A stretch of 64,000 nucleotides of DNA from Pomacea canaliculata (taxonomy: Eukaryota > Mollusca > Gastropoda > Architaenioglossa > Ampullariidae). The stretch is taken from NCBI RefSeq assembly GCF_003073045.1, contig NC_037601.1, positions 5,177,872 to 5,241,871 of the forward strand. Direction: 5' to 3'. A model generated the notes under the pieces. That model was given only the letters and a program-made list of their open reading frames with translations, searched no databases and was not told the origin of the DNA. This document shows, in pieces, positions 1-10,902 of this stretch (position 1 is its first letter; the number at the start of each line of letters is the position of its first letter). A program made the translations under genes and the position numbers.

Positions 1-495
1 GGGGCAAAAAAGACTCTTGGCCTTCTTTCTAGAAGGGACATGAATGATTTGATGTCCACTCGTGTGCAGGCGGCATCAGCCCCGCCTTTTCAGGCTCCTA
101 ATATGGACATGGACTTGCCGTCTGACCTGTTGACATTAGGCTGGAGGTTGGAGGTCCATTACCTTGTTTGCGAGGTACAAGTGACCTGCAGCACGACTTC
201 TCGACATCAAAACCTCGCCGCCCTTCAGACAGGTGTGGGTGTATGTTGTGCTACGTATTTTGATAAGAAAGTGTTTTGTCAGACTCCCACAACCTAAACT
301 ATCGACAGCTTCTGTAAATATTTTTCCACGAACATGCTGTAAGGTCAGATAACTCACGAGCGGGGAAACTACCTTTGATTGCAGACAAATCCGGTTTACA
401 CTCGACGAGGTTCTTTTTTTTCAAATATACCGATGGCAAAGTCTGTTAGGATTGTCTGTGATGTTGCAGCAAAACATCGAAAGGAAGAGCATCGA

Positions 496-503
496 TGACG
501 TCA
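496..503. promoter_or_regulatory. Palindromic CRE (TGACGTCA)
   Basis: An exact 8-bp cAMP-response-element palindrome, the consensus site of CREB/ATF bZIP factors. Two more full copies lie about 1 kb downstream. Function here is inference. Confidence 0.35.
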
Positions 504-1462
504 CAACCCGTGGTTCCCGGGATTTGATTGGACGCTGACGAAGGTCCTTCTGGCGGGCGGCAACACGCGTCTCGTAAAAATTGAAGGAAGAGATCGAAAT
601 CTCGAGACAGTGCACCGTCCCATTGATTAAATGGAGACCACGATTGGGCAAACACGCCACCTACCCCCCGGACATTGTCAGGAGCTGATTTTCCGCGCAA
701 CTGCAGCTAACGGTTTGTTGCTGTCACGCTAGGTGGCTGACGGGCCTGTGTATGGTCCGTTAAATTAAAGCCACCAGCGACACGACTACAGCATCAGAAG
801 GATACCAATGGCGAAGTCTCTAGCCTCCCACTTTTTTTTTTGTCTGCCCTTTTCATCGACGCAGCTGCATATCTTGAGAGTTATGTCTCCTTGGTCTGGT
901 ATTGACCGACAGTATGTGAGTGTGTGTCTCATGTTAAAGGTCTACAGGAGTGCAGCAATTTTTTCCAATGAGTTGAGTTTAGTTCAAGTATTTTCCAGAA
1001 TCTGGGTAAATAACCTCCTCTCCTTCTCTCCTTCCCTTTCTTTTTTTCAAGAAAATTATCGTCATGCACGGTGAGGTGTGAAACTCTTGGACACGAGCGT
1101 GCGACGAGGGTTCGCTACAGTCGATATCATCATTTATTAATTAGACGTCCCACTTTCTTTTCCCTTTACCACGAGTTTCTTTCTGTGAAAGGAAATGTTG
1201 ACAGGCTTGAATATCAAAAACTGAGATGGAAATGAAATTCACTAAGAATCTCAGAAATAGTCCAACTCACACCGAGCCAAAGCCAAGGGTCTCAGAATTC
1301 ATGTCAGAATTCACTGTGCTCTTGTAGACCTTTAAGCCCACACGGCGCGAAACCGCGAGCAGAGGGCGATGAAAATGCTAACGATCCTGTAACCTTTTGA
1401 TGACGTCGATCGCCCGGCGTACTCCTCTTATGGCCGGGACTGATGGGCCCCGTGTATGCCGA

Positions 1463-1531
1463 TGACGTCACATCTCACTCGATGACGCACAGGCAGAGCA
1501 GCTGTTGCTGGCGGCGTGAGATGTGACGTCA
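1463..1531. repeat. Inverted repeat with a CRE in each arm
   Basis: The arms 1463-1478 and 1516-1531 are exact 16-bp reverse complements (TGACGTCACATCTCAC and GTGAGATGTGACGTCA) around a 37-bp loop. Each arm contains a complete palindromic CRE. It could form a cruciform or act as a paired bZIP binding site. It could also be the remnant of a small inverted-repeat element, but I found no target duplication. Confidence 0.6.
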
Positions 1532-2643
1532 CACTCATCAAAACACAGCGTGGGTGAAGAGATGATGTCTCGTAGCTCTAAAGCAATATATCAACTGGCA
1601 TCCTGAGGGAATTTTTTTTCTGCATGTTCTTTTTAAATCGGTAGAAATATTTTCAGTTCGTTCCTCGTCGTAGAGAACAAATAAACAATACAGGGTTTCC
1701 ATGGAGATGTCGCAAGTCCTTCACCCACTCAAATAAGTTGTTTTTGTTTTTGTGCAATTTATTCGTTCTAGAAAGGGGTTAATGAATTTCAATTACGGAT
1801 TGTAGTGTGGGGAGCTGGCGACCCTCATTGTTGGACCCTCGTTAAGTACAAAGTTCAAACCGATGACATGACAATGAAGTCATCAGTTGATTAAGAAAGA
1901 TCTCATTAACCACTAAAGTACAAATGTGCAGAAACGATCTGAGCGATGAAGCGAAGAAAATCCCTCGTTAAATGATGTTTGGGATGGAGAAGATGAAATA
2001 AAAGCTGAAACAAAGAAATACTTTCTCTCCTTGTCCACCCCCACACCCTCCCTCCAACTCACTCATCTCCCCCTCGGCGCATCATCCAAATAAATAAAAG
2101 CAGGACTCACTTTTTGCAAGACAGCATCTCTGGCATCCGCTGCGCTGCCTGTGGTGTTAGTCTTTCCCGGGGCTTCCCTTAATTCCCTCGTCATGGGCGT
2201 AGTGTCAGCATCACCGACCCTCCAGACGCTATTGACCGCAGCCCGCGGCCGGCGTGGGGGGGCCACACAACCTGTGACGTCGGCCGCCAGTGGGCGCTGA
2301 CCTCCTTGGCGATGACCGCGCGGCGCACGCGCACGTCAACTGGCCGCCGCGCGGCTGCTGCAAGTGTCGTGCAACAGGAGGTTGGCACCGCAGTCGACGG
2401 GATCTTAGTTTTGCCCGTCGAGAAGAATATTTTCGATTTTCACGTGATTTACCTTCTGACAGGGATGGAGAGCGAATTATTCTCTTTCTAGCGCGTGCGC
2501 ACGCACTCGGACACACAGACGTGTGTACAAATGATGAATGTGTGAGAAAGTACAGATACACCTGGAAACGCGCTCGCAAACACACTTGTATATTATACAT
2601 CCGTAGAGCTTGGCTAGGTTCATCTGTTTTCTCATCTGCCTTC

Positions 2644-3010
2644 CAACTAACATTTTCTCACACGCTCCCTCATTCACCCTCGCTCATTTACTCTCATTCA
2701 TTATTTCTCATTCTCACTCACTCTTTCCATACTCTCTCTCGTTCGTTCTCGTTCACTCTCCTTTACTCTCATTCATTATTTCTCATTTTCACTCACTATA
2801 TACATTCTTTCTCTTTCTCTTTCTCTCTCTCTCTCTCTCAACTTCGTTCTCGTTCTCTCTCATTTACACTCTCATTTACTCTCACTCATTATTTCTCATT
2901 CTCACTGACTCTATCCATACCCTCTCCCTCTCTCTCTTCATCCTTCGTTCTCGTTCACTCTCATTTACTCTCACTCATTATTTCTCATTTTCATTCTCTC
3001 TCTAACTCTA
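2644..3010 (+). repeat. Degenerate pyrimidine-strand tandem array
   Basis: A TTTACTCTCAYTCATT phrase recurs near 2687, 2762, 2875 and 2964, joined by CTCT runs and TTCGTTCTCGTTCACTC phrases, so the repeat period is irregular (about 75-110 bp). The plus strand is almost purely pyrimidine. A 287-residue open frame across it is a low-complexity artefact. Confidence 0.8.
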
Positions 3011-4480
3011 ACTCTCTAACTGGTTGTCTTCCTGTCATCGTCTCCCTCCCACTAACCCTTTCTGTGTCGTTTTCATCCTCGTTTGTTCTCCTCTTCCCAC
3101 TTCTCCCTCTCATCTCTTTCTCAATCATTCATCGAGGCTTTCTCTCGGCTTGACGGACGTGCAAGGAGATCCTCCTCTGATCCCTCGCCGAAGCCCTCCC
3201 GGCAAACCAAAGACACCTGTAGTCTGCATCCCGGTGTGATGACTAATTAACCACAGCCTCAGTCAAAAGTTAATTCACAAATAATGACCTCCCTGCAGGA
3301 GAGACTAAATAATAAATCAGACCTCAGAGACCCAATAATCAATCACAGCGCCCCCTCCCGATCGAGGGAGGTAACAGCTTCGGTGCTCGTCTGGAACCAG
3401 TGCTGCTTCCAATCTCACATTGTAGGTAGTCTGTAAATTATTTTACATATTCTTGAGTTTGGGTGACCGAGCTCTCTTTTAATTTTCATATTGTGAGGGT
3501 AAAGTTCACGCACACAAGCATAACAGAAGAGTGTGCACAACCATGGATGAACACATCTCTCTCTCTTTCTCTGTCTCTCCCCCTCCTCTGTTCCTTCTAC
3601 CTTCTACCTTCCCGCCATTGTTGACCCGATGTAGAAATTCCCATTGTCCAATCCCCACATTGAAAAATAAAAACTCTTCGAATAAATCCTGTGACCTCCT
3701 GGTCCTTTGGTCTCGTCGGTCCTGTCTGTCTCCTCGCTGTTATCCTCTTCCATTTATCTTTTAAAAAAATCGATCATTCTTCAAAAGTGTTTTTGTTGTG
3801 TGGCGTGGCAAGGCAGTCGTATTTCCTCTGGGAACCGACAGACGCTGAAGTTGACCAATTTTTCCCTTCGCTCTTCCTCCGGTCCTTATGTCACAACCCA
3901 ATCAATCTCCTCCGACCACACAATTCCTCCCTTCGACCCGCGCCGTCAAAAGATGAAGAAAGGTGCCAACGCCGACATCGCCAGTCTTTGAGGCTGCCGC
4001 CCTCGCCAACGCTGTTGTGGAAAAAAAACGATTGTGTAATAAAAAATAAATAATAAACAAACACGACTATTACAATGAAAGCTTCTAGTGAAGAATACTG
4101 TTCAGAAAATAAAAGAAAGTCAACAACAAAAATGCAAAAAAAAACAAACATAAATAGTGGGTGCACACGAACGATAGGGGACTGATGGAGAAAATTGGAA
4201 AAGTCTGTCTGTCACGACTGGAAAATAATTTTTTTTATTCCCAGAATTCATACAACTCTTCCGCATGCTAGGGTATTGGTATCAGGAATAAATAGACGGA
4301 CGGACAGACAGACTAACAGATCGATCAGAGATAGACGGTTCGAAGAATTATGCATCTTTGTTATCTTCAGTAAAATATGTTGTGGTCACATTATGTTTAG
4401 TTTGTTGTTTTTTTATTATTAAGCTCAGAAGAACAGTATGTAAGTGTGCTAACGCCTATATGCTACACAAGCTGTGACAT
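3011..4480. other. Intergenic stretch, nothing recognised
   Basis: AT-rich to mixed sequence with short C/T-rich patches. I see no exon, RNA gene or transposon end that I can defend. Confidence 0.5.
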
Positions 4481-4482
4481 GA

Positions 4483-4496
4483 CACGTGATCACGTG
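4483..4496. promoter_or_regulatory. Double E-box palindrome
   Basis: CACGTGATCACGTG is self-complementary and contains two CACGTG E-boxes two bases apart. CACGTG is the core site of bHLH-zip factors such as USF, MITF/TFE and MYC/MAX. Three further CACGTG sites follow at 4715-4752. Role in transcription is inferred. Confidence 0.4.
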
Positions 4497-4714
4497 ATCG
4501 TCAGGCTGGCCTCAGCCAACTGCTATTCTCGCTAATTCAAGGCTGCATCAATAAAGTACAAAAACTCTTCAATTTTCTTCTCTATACCCTTTGTGTGCAG
4601 CGTGTGGGGACCGCTTATGGGGTCGATAGCTTTGTGATGAGGTCGGTACAGGTATTCACTCACCCTCCAAATCTCGCACTTTGCACGTGCCGGTCCCGTC
4701 ACGCGAAGGTCCGC

Positions 4715-4752
4715 CACGTGGCTGGTCCACCACGTGACTGGTCCACCACGTG
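4715..4752. promoter_or_regulatory. Three CACGTG E-boxes at exact 16-bp spacing
   Basis: CACGTG occurs at 4715, 4731 and 4747 inside a short tandem repeat of GGTCCACCACGTGACT-like units. The spacing is exactly 16 bp. It may be a regulatory cluster or merely a small tandem duplication. No downstream gene could be tied to it. Confidence 0.4.
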
Positions 4753-5139
4753 ACTGACAGAGGGCAACGAGAATGGCCGACCCTTGCTTGGCTGTACTGT
4801 TTCATTCAAAATAGCTTCTTCTTAACTTCTTAGCAAATTATTAATTATCTTCTCTGCCGGACACAGCGAATGTTTGACCAATGTTTGCACGTGCGACCTG
4901 TACAACCTTGTCTTAGTCTCCCGTTCGACAGTCTGTCTATTTAAGACAGGTGTTTTTTTATTTCTTTTTTTTTTGGCCTTCTTCGTAAAATTGCACCAGT
5001 CTGGGATGTGTGTCATAAAAGATTTTCTATTTTATCTTTAGCAAAAATAGCGAGGCAAAGAAAGGCCAAGGTGACGACGAGTCTTGATGAGTTGTGGAAT
5101 TGTGTCTCGTGCAACTTCTTATCCTGTTCTTGGACAATG

Positions 5140-5480
5140 TGTTTTTCATTTCTGCATGGATTTTACTTGCACTGGCTTTTGTTTTGCTGATAAATCCTTA
5201 TTTAGAGTCCTCGTGTGCCACTTTGCATGCTTTTTTTTTTTTTTTTTTTGCAAATGCCGCCTTCTTTATACCTCTTGTATGGGACTGCGTGCTGCTTGCA
5301 TACACAGCCTTATATAAACCGTGAATGCCGCGTTGCATGTTCTGTTTTGCAAATACAGCCTTATTTACTCCGCATGCAATTATCACGTGCCTCCTCCTGT
5401 AATCGTATCCTTATTTGCACCATCATTATGGTAATTGTATATGTCTCTTCCTGCAAAAGTATCCTCAAAAGACGGTGTAG
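5140..5480 (+). repeat. Decayed tandem repeat (about 60-70 bp unit)
   Basis: Degenerate phrases such as TGCAAATACAGCCTTATTTAC recur (near 5160-5200, 5250-5275, 5300-5320, 5345-5370 and 5400-5420), separated by GCATG- and CCTCCTG-like stretches. Related wording returns around 5790-5850. A T-run interrupts it at about 5230-5250. Unit boundaries are blurred, so the period is approximate. Confidence 0.45.
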
Positions 5481-6901
5481 CAGACAGTCGAGTAGTTATT
5501 TATACGGTCGAGGGATGAAGGCTCGCCATTGGCCCATTCAAATTCCACGTGACGCAGCGTGCTTTATTAGTGACAAAGATGGACTGTACTTGGCCTCTTA
5601 CAAAGAATTGTGAAAGGAAACTGAGCAAAACAGATGAGACAAGCACCACCCTCAAAACTCTTATCGCGATATATCACCAACCCCATCACGGTACACAAAC
5701 CATGGTCGTCAACACACCTCACTACCAAAGATCCTGAGACAACATATATATACATAGATATATGTTACACTGCCCTGTGGCTGTTATGTATGTTTGTTCC
5801 TGTAGACACATTCTTATTTACACTTCATGTTTCTTCCTGCAGGTAGCACATTATTTCCACTGTGAGCATGTCTTTCTTCCTTCTGTCTTTCTGTCCTTCT
5901 GTCTTTCTTCCTTCTGTCCTTGCTTCATTGTCTCCACTACAGCAGGGTGTGCCCGTCACGAAACCAAAATGTCACATTTCTTCCTGATTCGCTGTACAGC
6001 ACTTTTTTAACTGTCTTTTGTTTTCTGTGTCTGTTAGCAAGAAAATCTGTTACCTGTTCTGGTGTTTCGCTGTTTTCTGTTCAGCAAATGTCTGACGATT
6101 ATCACCTCACTGCTTATGGATTTATTTTGACACCCACGTGAGTTGTCTTCAGTCTCTACAAGCTTTTGTTCTTTCTACTTTCTCCTCTGTGTGATCTTCA
6201 CATCTCAGAACTGTGTTCTATATATGTGATCTGGAGACAAGGGGAAACCATACATATTATCTCACATAGTGCCAATGAACTTTTCTGTAAAACTGTTTCA
6301 AAAATATGTTACTAGCGTTTTCATCCTAGCAGGACAGTTTCTATAGACTTCAATCTCTCTCTCTCTTTCTCTTTCTTTCTCTCTCAATATATTACAGAAA
6401 TATCTAAAAATGCATATCATTATTTTTTTCCACATCTCACCATAATTCTTTCTCCTTTTTGTCTGTTTTCTGTTTTATCTGTCTTGTCTGTCTGATTGTG
6501 TGCATGTGTCATCATTGTTCTTTGTCAGAAGACTATTGTCTTTTTCTTTGGTTCTCCTATCATCTTTATCCATCTGCAGCTTTCTCCCGGCACAGTTTAT
6601 ATTTTCTTTATTTCCTCTCCTTCTCTTATCTTTTCTTTTTTGTAAACATTATTGTTTGTTCGTGCGCTGTTGTAGATGGCTTCCTTGTAAATGTGAGTGG
6701 AAACCTGTGACTGGAACATTCTAGCCTCGCACACAACATGTGAGTGTGTTTACTACTGAGTACACACAGACTGTCACAGAGGTGTAGATGTCCAATTGTC
6801 ATCACAAGTAAACTGTGTTTCCATCAGTCAGTCAGTCTGCGACACAGGTGATCAGCCCTACACGACCTTGCCCTTGTGGCCGCTGGTCCTGGTGCCGGTT
6901 G
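5481..6901. other. Intergenic stretch, nothing recognised
   Basis: T/C-biased sequence with short CTTTCT-type runs near 6355-6385. None of the short ORFs resembles a protein family. Confidence 0.5.
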
Positions 6902-6966
6902 CGACAGACAGACAGACAGGCAGGCAGACAGACAGACAGACAGACAGACAGGCAGGCAGGCAGGCA
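6902..6966 (+). repeat. (CAGA)n/(CAGG)n microsatellite
   Basis: About 16 consecutive tetranucleotides, alternating blocks of CAGA and CAGG. Confidence 0.9.
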
Positions 6967-8204
6967 TGGACGAGAGGGAGGCTGCCTGACCTACAGACGA
7001 CTTCGTACTGAAGTCTCTCCTGTCAATCATGCCACCTACTTACCTGTACCAGCAACACGCACCTGTCGAGCTTTCGACTGACATTGAACAGAAATATTCA
7101 CAGAATAGGAGGAGTTGTCTGCAGCAGTTCTTCTTTACAGAAGGTTACAGTCTTTACACGAGTATACAGTCAGCCTTTCCTTCACTCCAGTCCTACTATC
7201 TTCCCAGTCCCAACCATGTCCTCCCTGAAGTTTCATTCTCTCCATTCGTCCATTTTTCACTTCTTTTTATTCGTCCATTTTTTTCCATGACTACTTCACT
7301 AACTTCCTTTCTTCTTTTTTTATACTTCGTACAGTATCTTAATTTCATCTCTTCTCTAAGAATTCTCATCTGTCTTAATGTATGAGACAATAGTCTTAAG
7401 TTCTTCTTGATCTCAAACAAAAATAAATTATTTTCATGGACTGTTTAAAATGACAGACGTGTCATATATTAAGAGTGTCTGCACTTACGCATCATTCTTT
7501 GAATGTTCTCTTTTAAATTAAAACTTTGTTTTGAAAAATGATCCAAGTAATCTTATATTTTATTTTATGTTGATTTGTTTCATTTTTTCTTTTATTTTTG
7601 TATGTAATAAAAGATATTTTTTCATTGCTGATCTTGTTTTTTTACCGTGCCATCTTTTATCGATGATCTTGTTTTGTTTAAGTTGTCTTTCATTGAGAAT
7701 GTTTTTTTATTTAACATGAGTCGTCTTTCGTTGCTGATGTTTTATTTAATATGTATTTTATTGATGATCGTGTGCTCAGTGTGTTTTCCAAGCACGCTTA
7801 AATAAATGTACAAATGTGTGATTGTGCGAGCATTGAGGGGTGGAAGGAAAGAGTTTAAACGATTCACCCACACATAGGTTCAAAAATAAACAAACCATTA
7901 GAAAGACAAGAATTCAGACACATGGAGGTATAGTCAAGCGCACACACACACACTTTGGTACAAACATTCATTTCACCGCTATCGTGGAAAAGTCTCTCCT
8001 CCCGGCAAGCACCGCGACATGTGAGTTTCGCCCGGAGCCTGTCTCTGCAGCCGTTAGTACATCTCACATCCTCCAGGAGTCAGAGACAGATGTGCAATAA
8101 GGGCAAGATGTCGGAGACAATGCAACATCGGGGTCCCAATCAATGTAGCGAGTATACTCTACAGTTAAAGTACAGTAACATGACGACGGGTGTTGGGGTG
8201 TGAG
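6967..8204. other. Intergenic stretch, nothing recognised
   Basis: AT-rich, especially 7440-7800. No coding or RNA feature that I can support. Confidence 0.5.
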
Positions 8205-8345
8205 TGTCAGAGGTCACACTTTTTTAAAGCCAAATGTTGTGTAACAACCCTCTTAGACACCAGGAACCCGTTCAGCAGCTGGCTCGACTGGAGGAAAGTG
8301 CGTTGTGGGAAATGGGTATCGAACCAGGACTTTAAATCCCAGCAT
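8205..8345 (-). repeat. SINE-like repeat, minus orientation
   Basis: Read on the minus strand it contains GGTTCGATACCC, a good match to an RNA polymerase III B box, followed by GAACGGGTTCCTGGTGTC and ending near GTGACCTCTGACAC. The same GTGACCTCTGACAC and a similar GGAAACGGGTACCTGG phrase occur in plus orientation at 8817-8940, so the two flank the central microsatellite as an inverted pair. tRNA derivation is inferred from the B box only. Confidence 0.45.
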
Positions 8346-8440
8346 TCTAATAACCACACCTGATCCTACCAATAGGCAAACCTGGCAAGTGCTTAGGACG
8401 CAAGCACTTGACATAGTGCAGGAGTAGTCTGTGGTTGTAG

Positions 8441-8523
8441 TTTGTTTGTTTGTTTGTTTGTTTGTTTGTTTGTTTGTTTGTTTGTTTGTTTGTTTGTTTG
8501 TTTGTTTGTTTGTTTGTTTGTTT
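8441..8523 (+). repeat. (TTTG)n microsatellite
   Basis: About 20 uninterrupted TTTG units. Confidence 0.95.
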
Positions 8524-8533
8524 AATTAGTTCG

Positions 8534-8640
8534 TTGGGGTGGTTGGGTTGGGTTGGGGTGGTGGGTTGGTTGGGTTGAGTTGGGTTTGGGTTGGTTTGGT
8601 TTGGTTCATTTGTTTGTTTGTTTGTTTGGTTGTTTGTTTT
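8534..8640 (+). repeat. GGTTGGG-rich tract
   Basis: Irregular GGTT, GGGTT and GGGGTGG runs continuing into (TTTG)n. At least eight runs of three or four G occur within about 75 bp, so G-quadruplex formation on the plus strand is plausible. Confidence 0.6.
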
Positions 8641-8679
8641 AAGCGTCAAATAATCTTTGGACATTGAGCACATAATTGT

Positions 8680-8950
8680 TCAGGACGAGATAACCCAATG
8701 GTTAGAATTATGTCCGCACCTGGCGACGCGCGAATGCAATACCCTCGTTATGGACATGATGGACAGGATGAACAGGATGAACAGGATGAACAGGACTTTC
8801 CCTAATCAACTTGCTTGTCGGAAACGGGTACCTGGCTCCATAGAGGGGTTGGGGAAAGGTGAAGAAGCGAGAGAAAAGGAGAGGTTCACCACTCACTCAC
8901 ACAGAAGCTTGATCTTAGAAAGGTTGTGACCTCTGACACCTCATCCCACG
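8680..8950 (+). repeat. SINE-like repeat, plus orientation, with 9-bp repeat
   Basis: Partner of the 8205-8345 repeat in opposite orientation, sharing the GTGACCTCTGACAC end and an internal ACGGGTACCTGG phrase. It contains a short tandem array of GAACAGGAT (8761-8794). Boundaries are approximate. Confidence 0.4.
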
Positions 8951-10410
8951 AGGACCTAAACAAAGGTTTTATTAGGAGACGAGCCTAATGTTCCACAATG
9001 TCTGTTGTTAATTTTCACGCTTCTAAACAAAGATACTTTAATTAAATCATACTTTCAGACAGCCTACATCATGTCGGAAATATATCAGTCAACAGTACGG
9101 TACTGAAACACTTTCCTATCAATCTGCGATTTTTAATGAAAGCCTGTTCTTTATTTGAATGACTGCTGTAAAAAATAGTATCATGAAAGATGGAAGCTGC
9201 AGTCATCGTCTTTGCCCCTTAGAACCACTCGTGTACTGACATCTGGTGCCATCAAAACAAAAACAAGCCTGATCAAACATGGAGCAATAACCAATGCAGC
9301 TTTCGAAATCGTAACTAAAAAAAGAACAAACCAAAAACAGACGAGATCACTACCAAAACTGTCGTCCTTAAATGCCAAAACAAGTTCTTACCACAGACCT
9401 ATGTAACCTTCAATCAAAGTCAGAGCCAACTGTCATACAGTCAGTCCCGTCCTATTGCAACACACCAGACAAAGAACAGCCATCAGACCAGCAAGAACAA
9501 TTGAAGGGGAAATGATCACAATTCAAGAAAGGTCACGTGTGAGGAAGCAAAGACAAAAACTCTAATAAAAGGAAGACTAAAGTCAATAGGTCCAACAGTC
9601 TCCTGGTCTTGCAGCTGTGACAAGGAACTGACTGGAGACGAACAGGTCATCACAAGATATACTCGCATCCTAACAACATGCTGATGGTTCAAAAATTCCC
9701 TATTAGAGATTATTCAGTGTTTCTCATGTCACAACTAAGCATTAAGAGCATCCATCGCCATCGAGGAACAGAAGCCTGACCTGCCAACACCCGAGTCAGA
9801 AGAAAGCTCTTTGTCCTGCTGGATCTTTTGTCCGAGGCTTTTGGAGCCAACGTTTGAGGGATCGAAGAACTTTTCTAAATGTCTCCCTCCAAAGTCTAGG
9901 AACAGCCTCCATGACAAATGACATTTCCCACAAATTTCACTTGGTACCATCACCCAACACCGTGATGACAAATGTTATTTGATTTTCTACCTTCCCCACG
10001 ATGACCTTTCAAGGCTCTCGGCTACATTTTGAGGCGTATACAACCTTCTCTCGCTCTTACCCACTCCTTCCCGGCTCTCCTCTTCCTGTCGACATTATCG
10101 GCGTCTGTGTCTTTCCTGCAAGTCGGAGGATAAGAAACGTTTGCTGCCAGACTCTCATTGATTTACATAATCAATCCTCTTTCGTGCTGGCATTTCCGTC
10201 TTTCTCTCAACGACCTGCGAATGATTACGTGACTTATAAGCTTCTAACCCTGACAAGGAATAATTTCAATTAACCAATCGTAATTCACCTGCACGGGATC
10301 TGTACCGCGGCCGAAATTAGGTTTGAGAATTTTTCTGAGCGAGGAACTAAGAGAGTAGAAAGGTTAATCTTTATTATTAGTATGGTGGAGAAGGTTAAAG
10401 AGTGATTCTG
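8951..10410. other. Intergenic stretch, nothing recognised
   Basis: Mixed-composition sequence. A 78-residue minus ORF at 9735-9971 has no recognisable motif and is not called. Confidence 0.5.
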
Positions 10411-10575
10411 GTTGGTTGGTTGGTTGGTTGGTTGGTTGGTTGGTTGGTTGGTTGGTTGGTTGGTTAGTTGGTTGGTTGGTTAGTTGGTTGGTTCCTTTCT
10501 TCCTTCCTTCCTTGCTTCGTTTGTTTGTTTTCTTGCTTGCTTGTTTGTTTGTTTGTTTGTTTGTTTGTTTGAGTG
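10411..10575 (+). repeat. Compound (GGTT)n/(TTCC)n/(GTTT)n microsatellite
   Basis: About 20 GGTT units with two GTTA variants, then CTTCC units, then CTTG and GTTT units. Confidence 0.9.
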
Positions 10576-10902
10576 AGTGACTGATTGTCACTATTTTTCT
10601 CTTTTGGAAACGTATTGCACAGAATAACCTTTAACCTTTATTTTAACGTCTGACATCGTTGAGGGCTGCATCTTATACGACAGCCTCGTGTACATGCTGA
10701 TAAGGCGTTGCCATGACAGCGAGAGCCTACTGTGTGGTGTCGCGGAAACTGAATTCTGCCCGTTTTTCAAAAACCCATTCGGGAACTGCATCGTTTAAAA
10801 CTTTGCATTTCTCGAACAAAATTTGTCATGATTTTCGTCTTGTAATGAATTACTGACTTATCAGCCATTTGCAAAAAAAGTTCTCGGGGTTAGACTTTAA
10901 AT

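Larger units (their letters stand above)
1..2643. other. Intergenic stretch without a recognisable gene
   Basis: No open frame here resembles a known protein, and the short ORFs on both strands lack convincing splice borders or domain motifs. The stretch includes a CpG- and GC-rich patch around 2220-2420 and several palindromic TGACGTCA sites annotated separately. A promoter or first exon of a gene outside the window is possible but not shown. Confidence 0.6.

Noticed and set aside
2290-3153. 287-residue plus-strand ORF
   Set aside because: Its second half is Ser/Leu/Phe/His low complexity read from a pyrimidine tandem array, and the first part has no domain.
8347-8673. 108-residue minus ORF rich in Thr, Asn, Lys and Gln
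   Set aside because: Translation of the TTTG and GGTT repeats.
9735-9971. 78-residue minus ORF
   Set aside because: Complex-looking sequence, but no recognisable motif, splice context or homologue that I can name.
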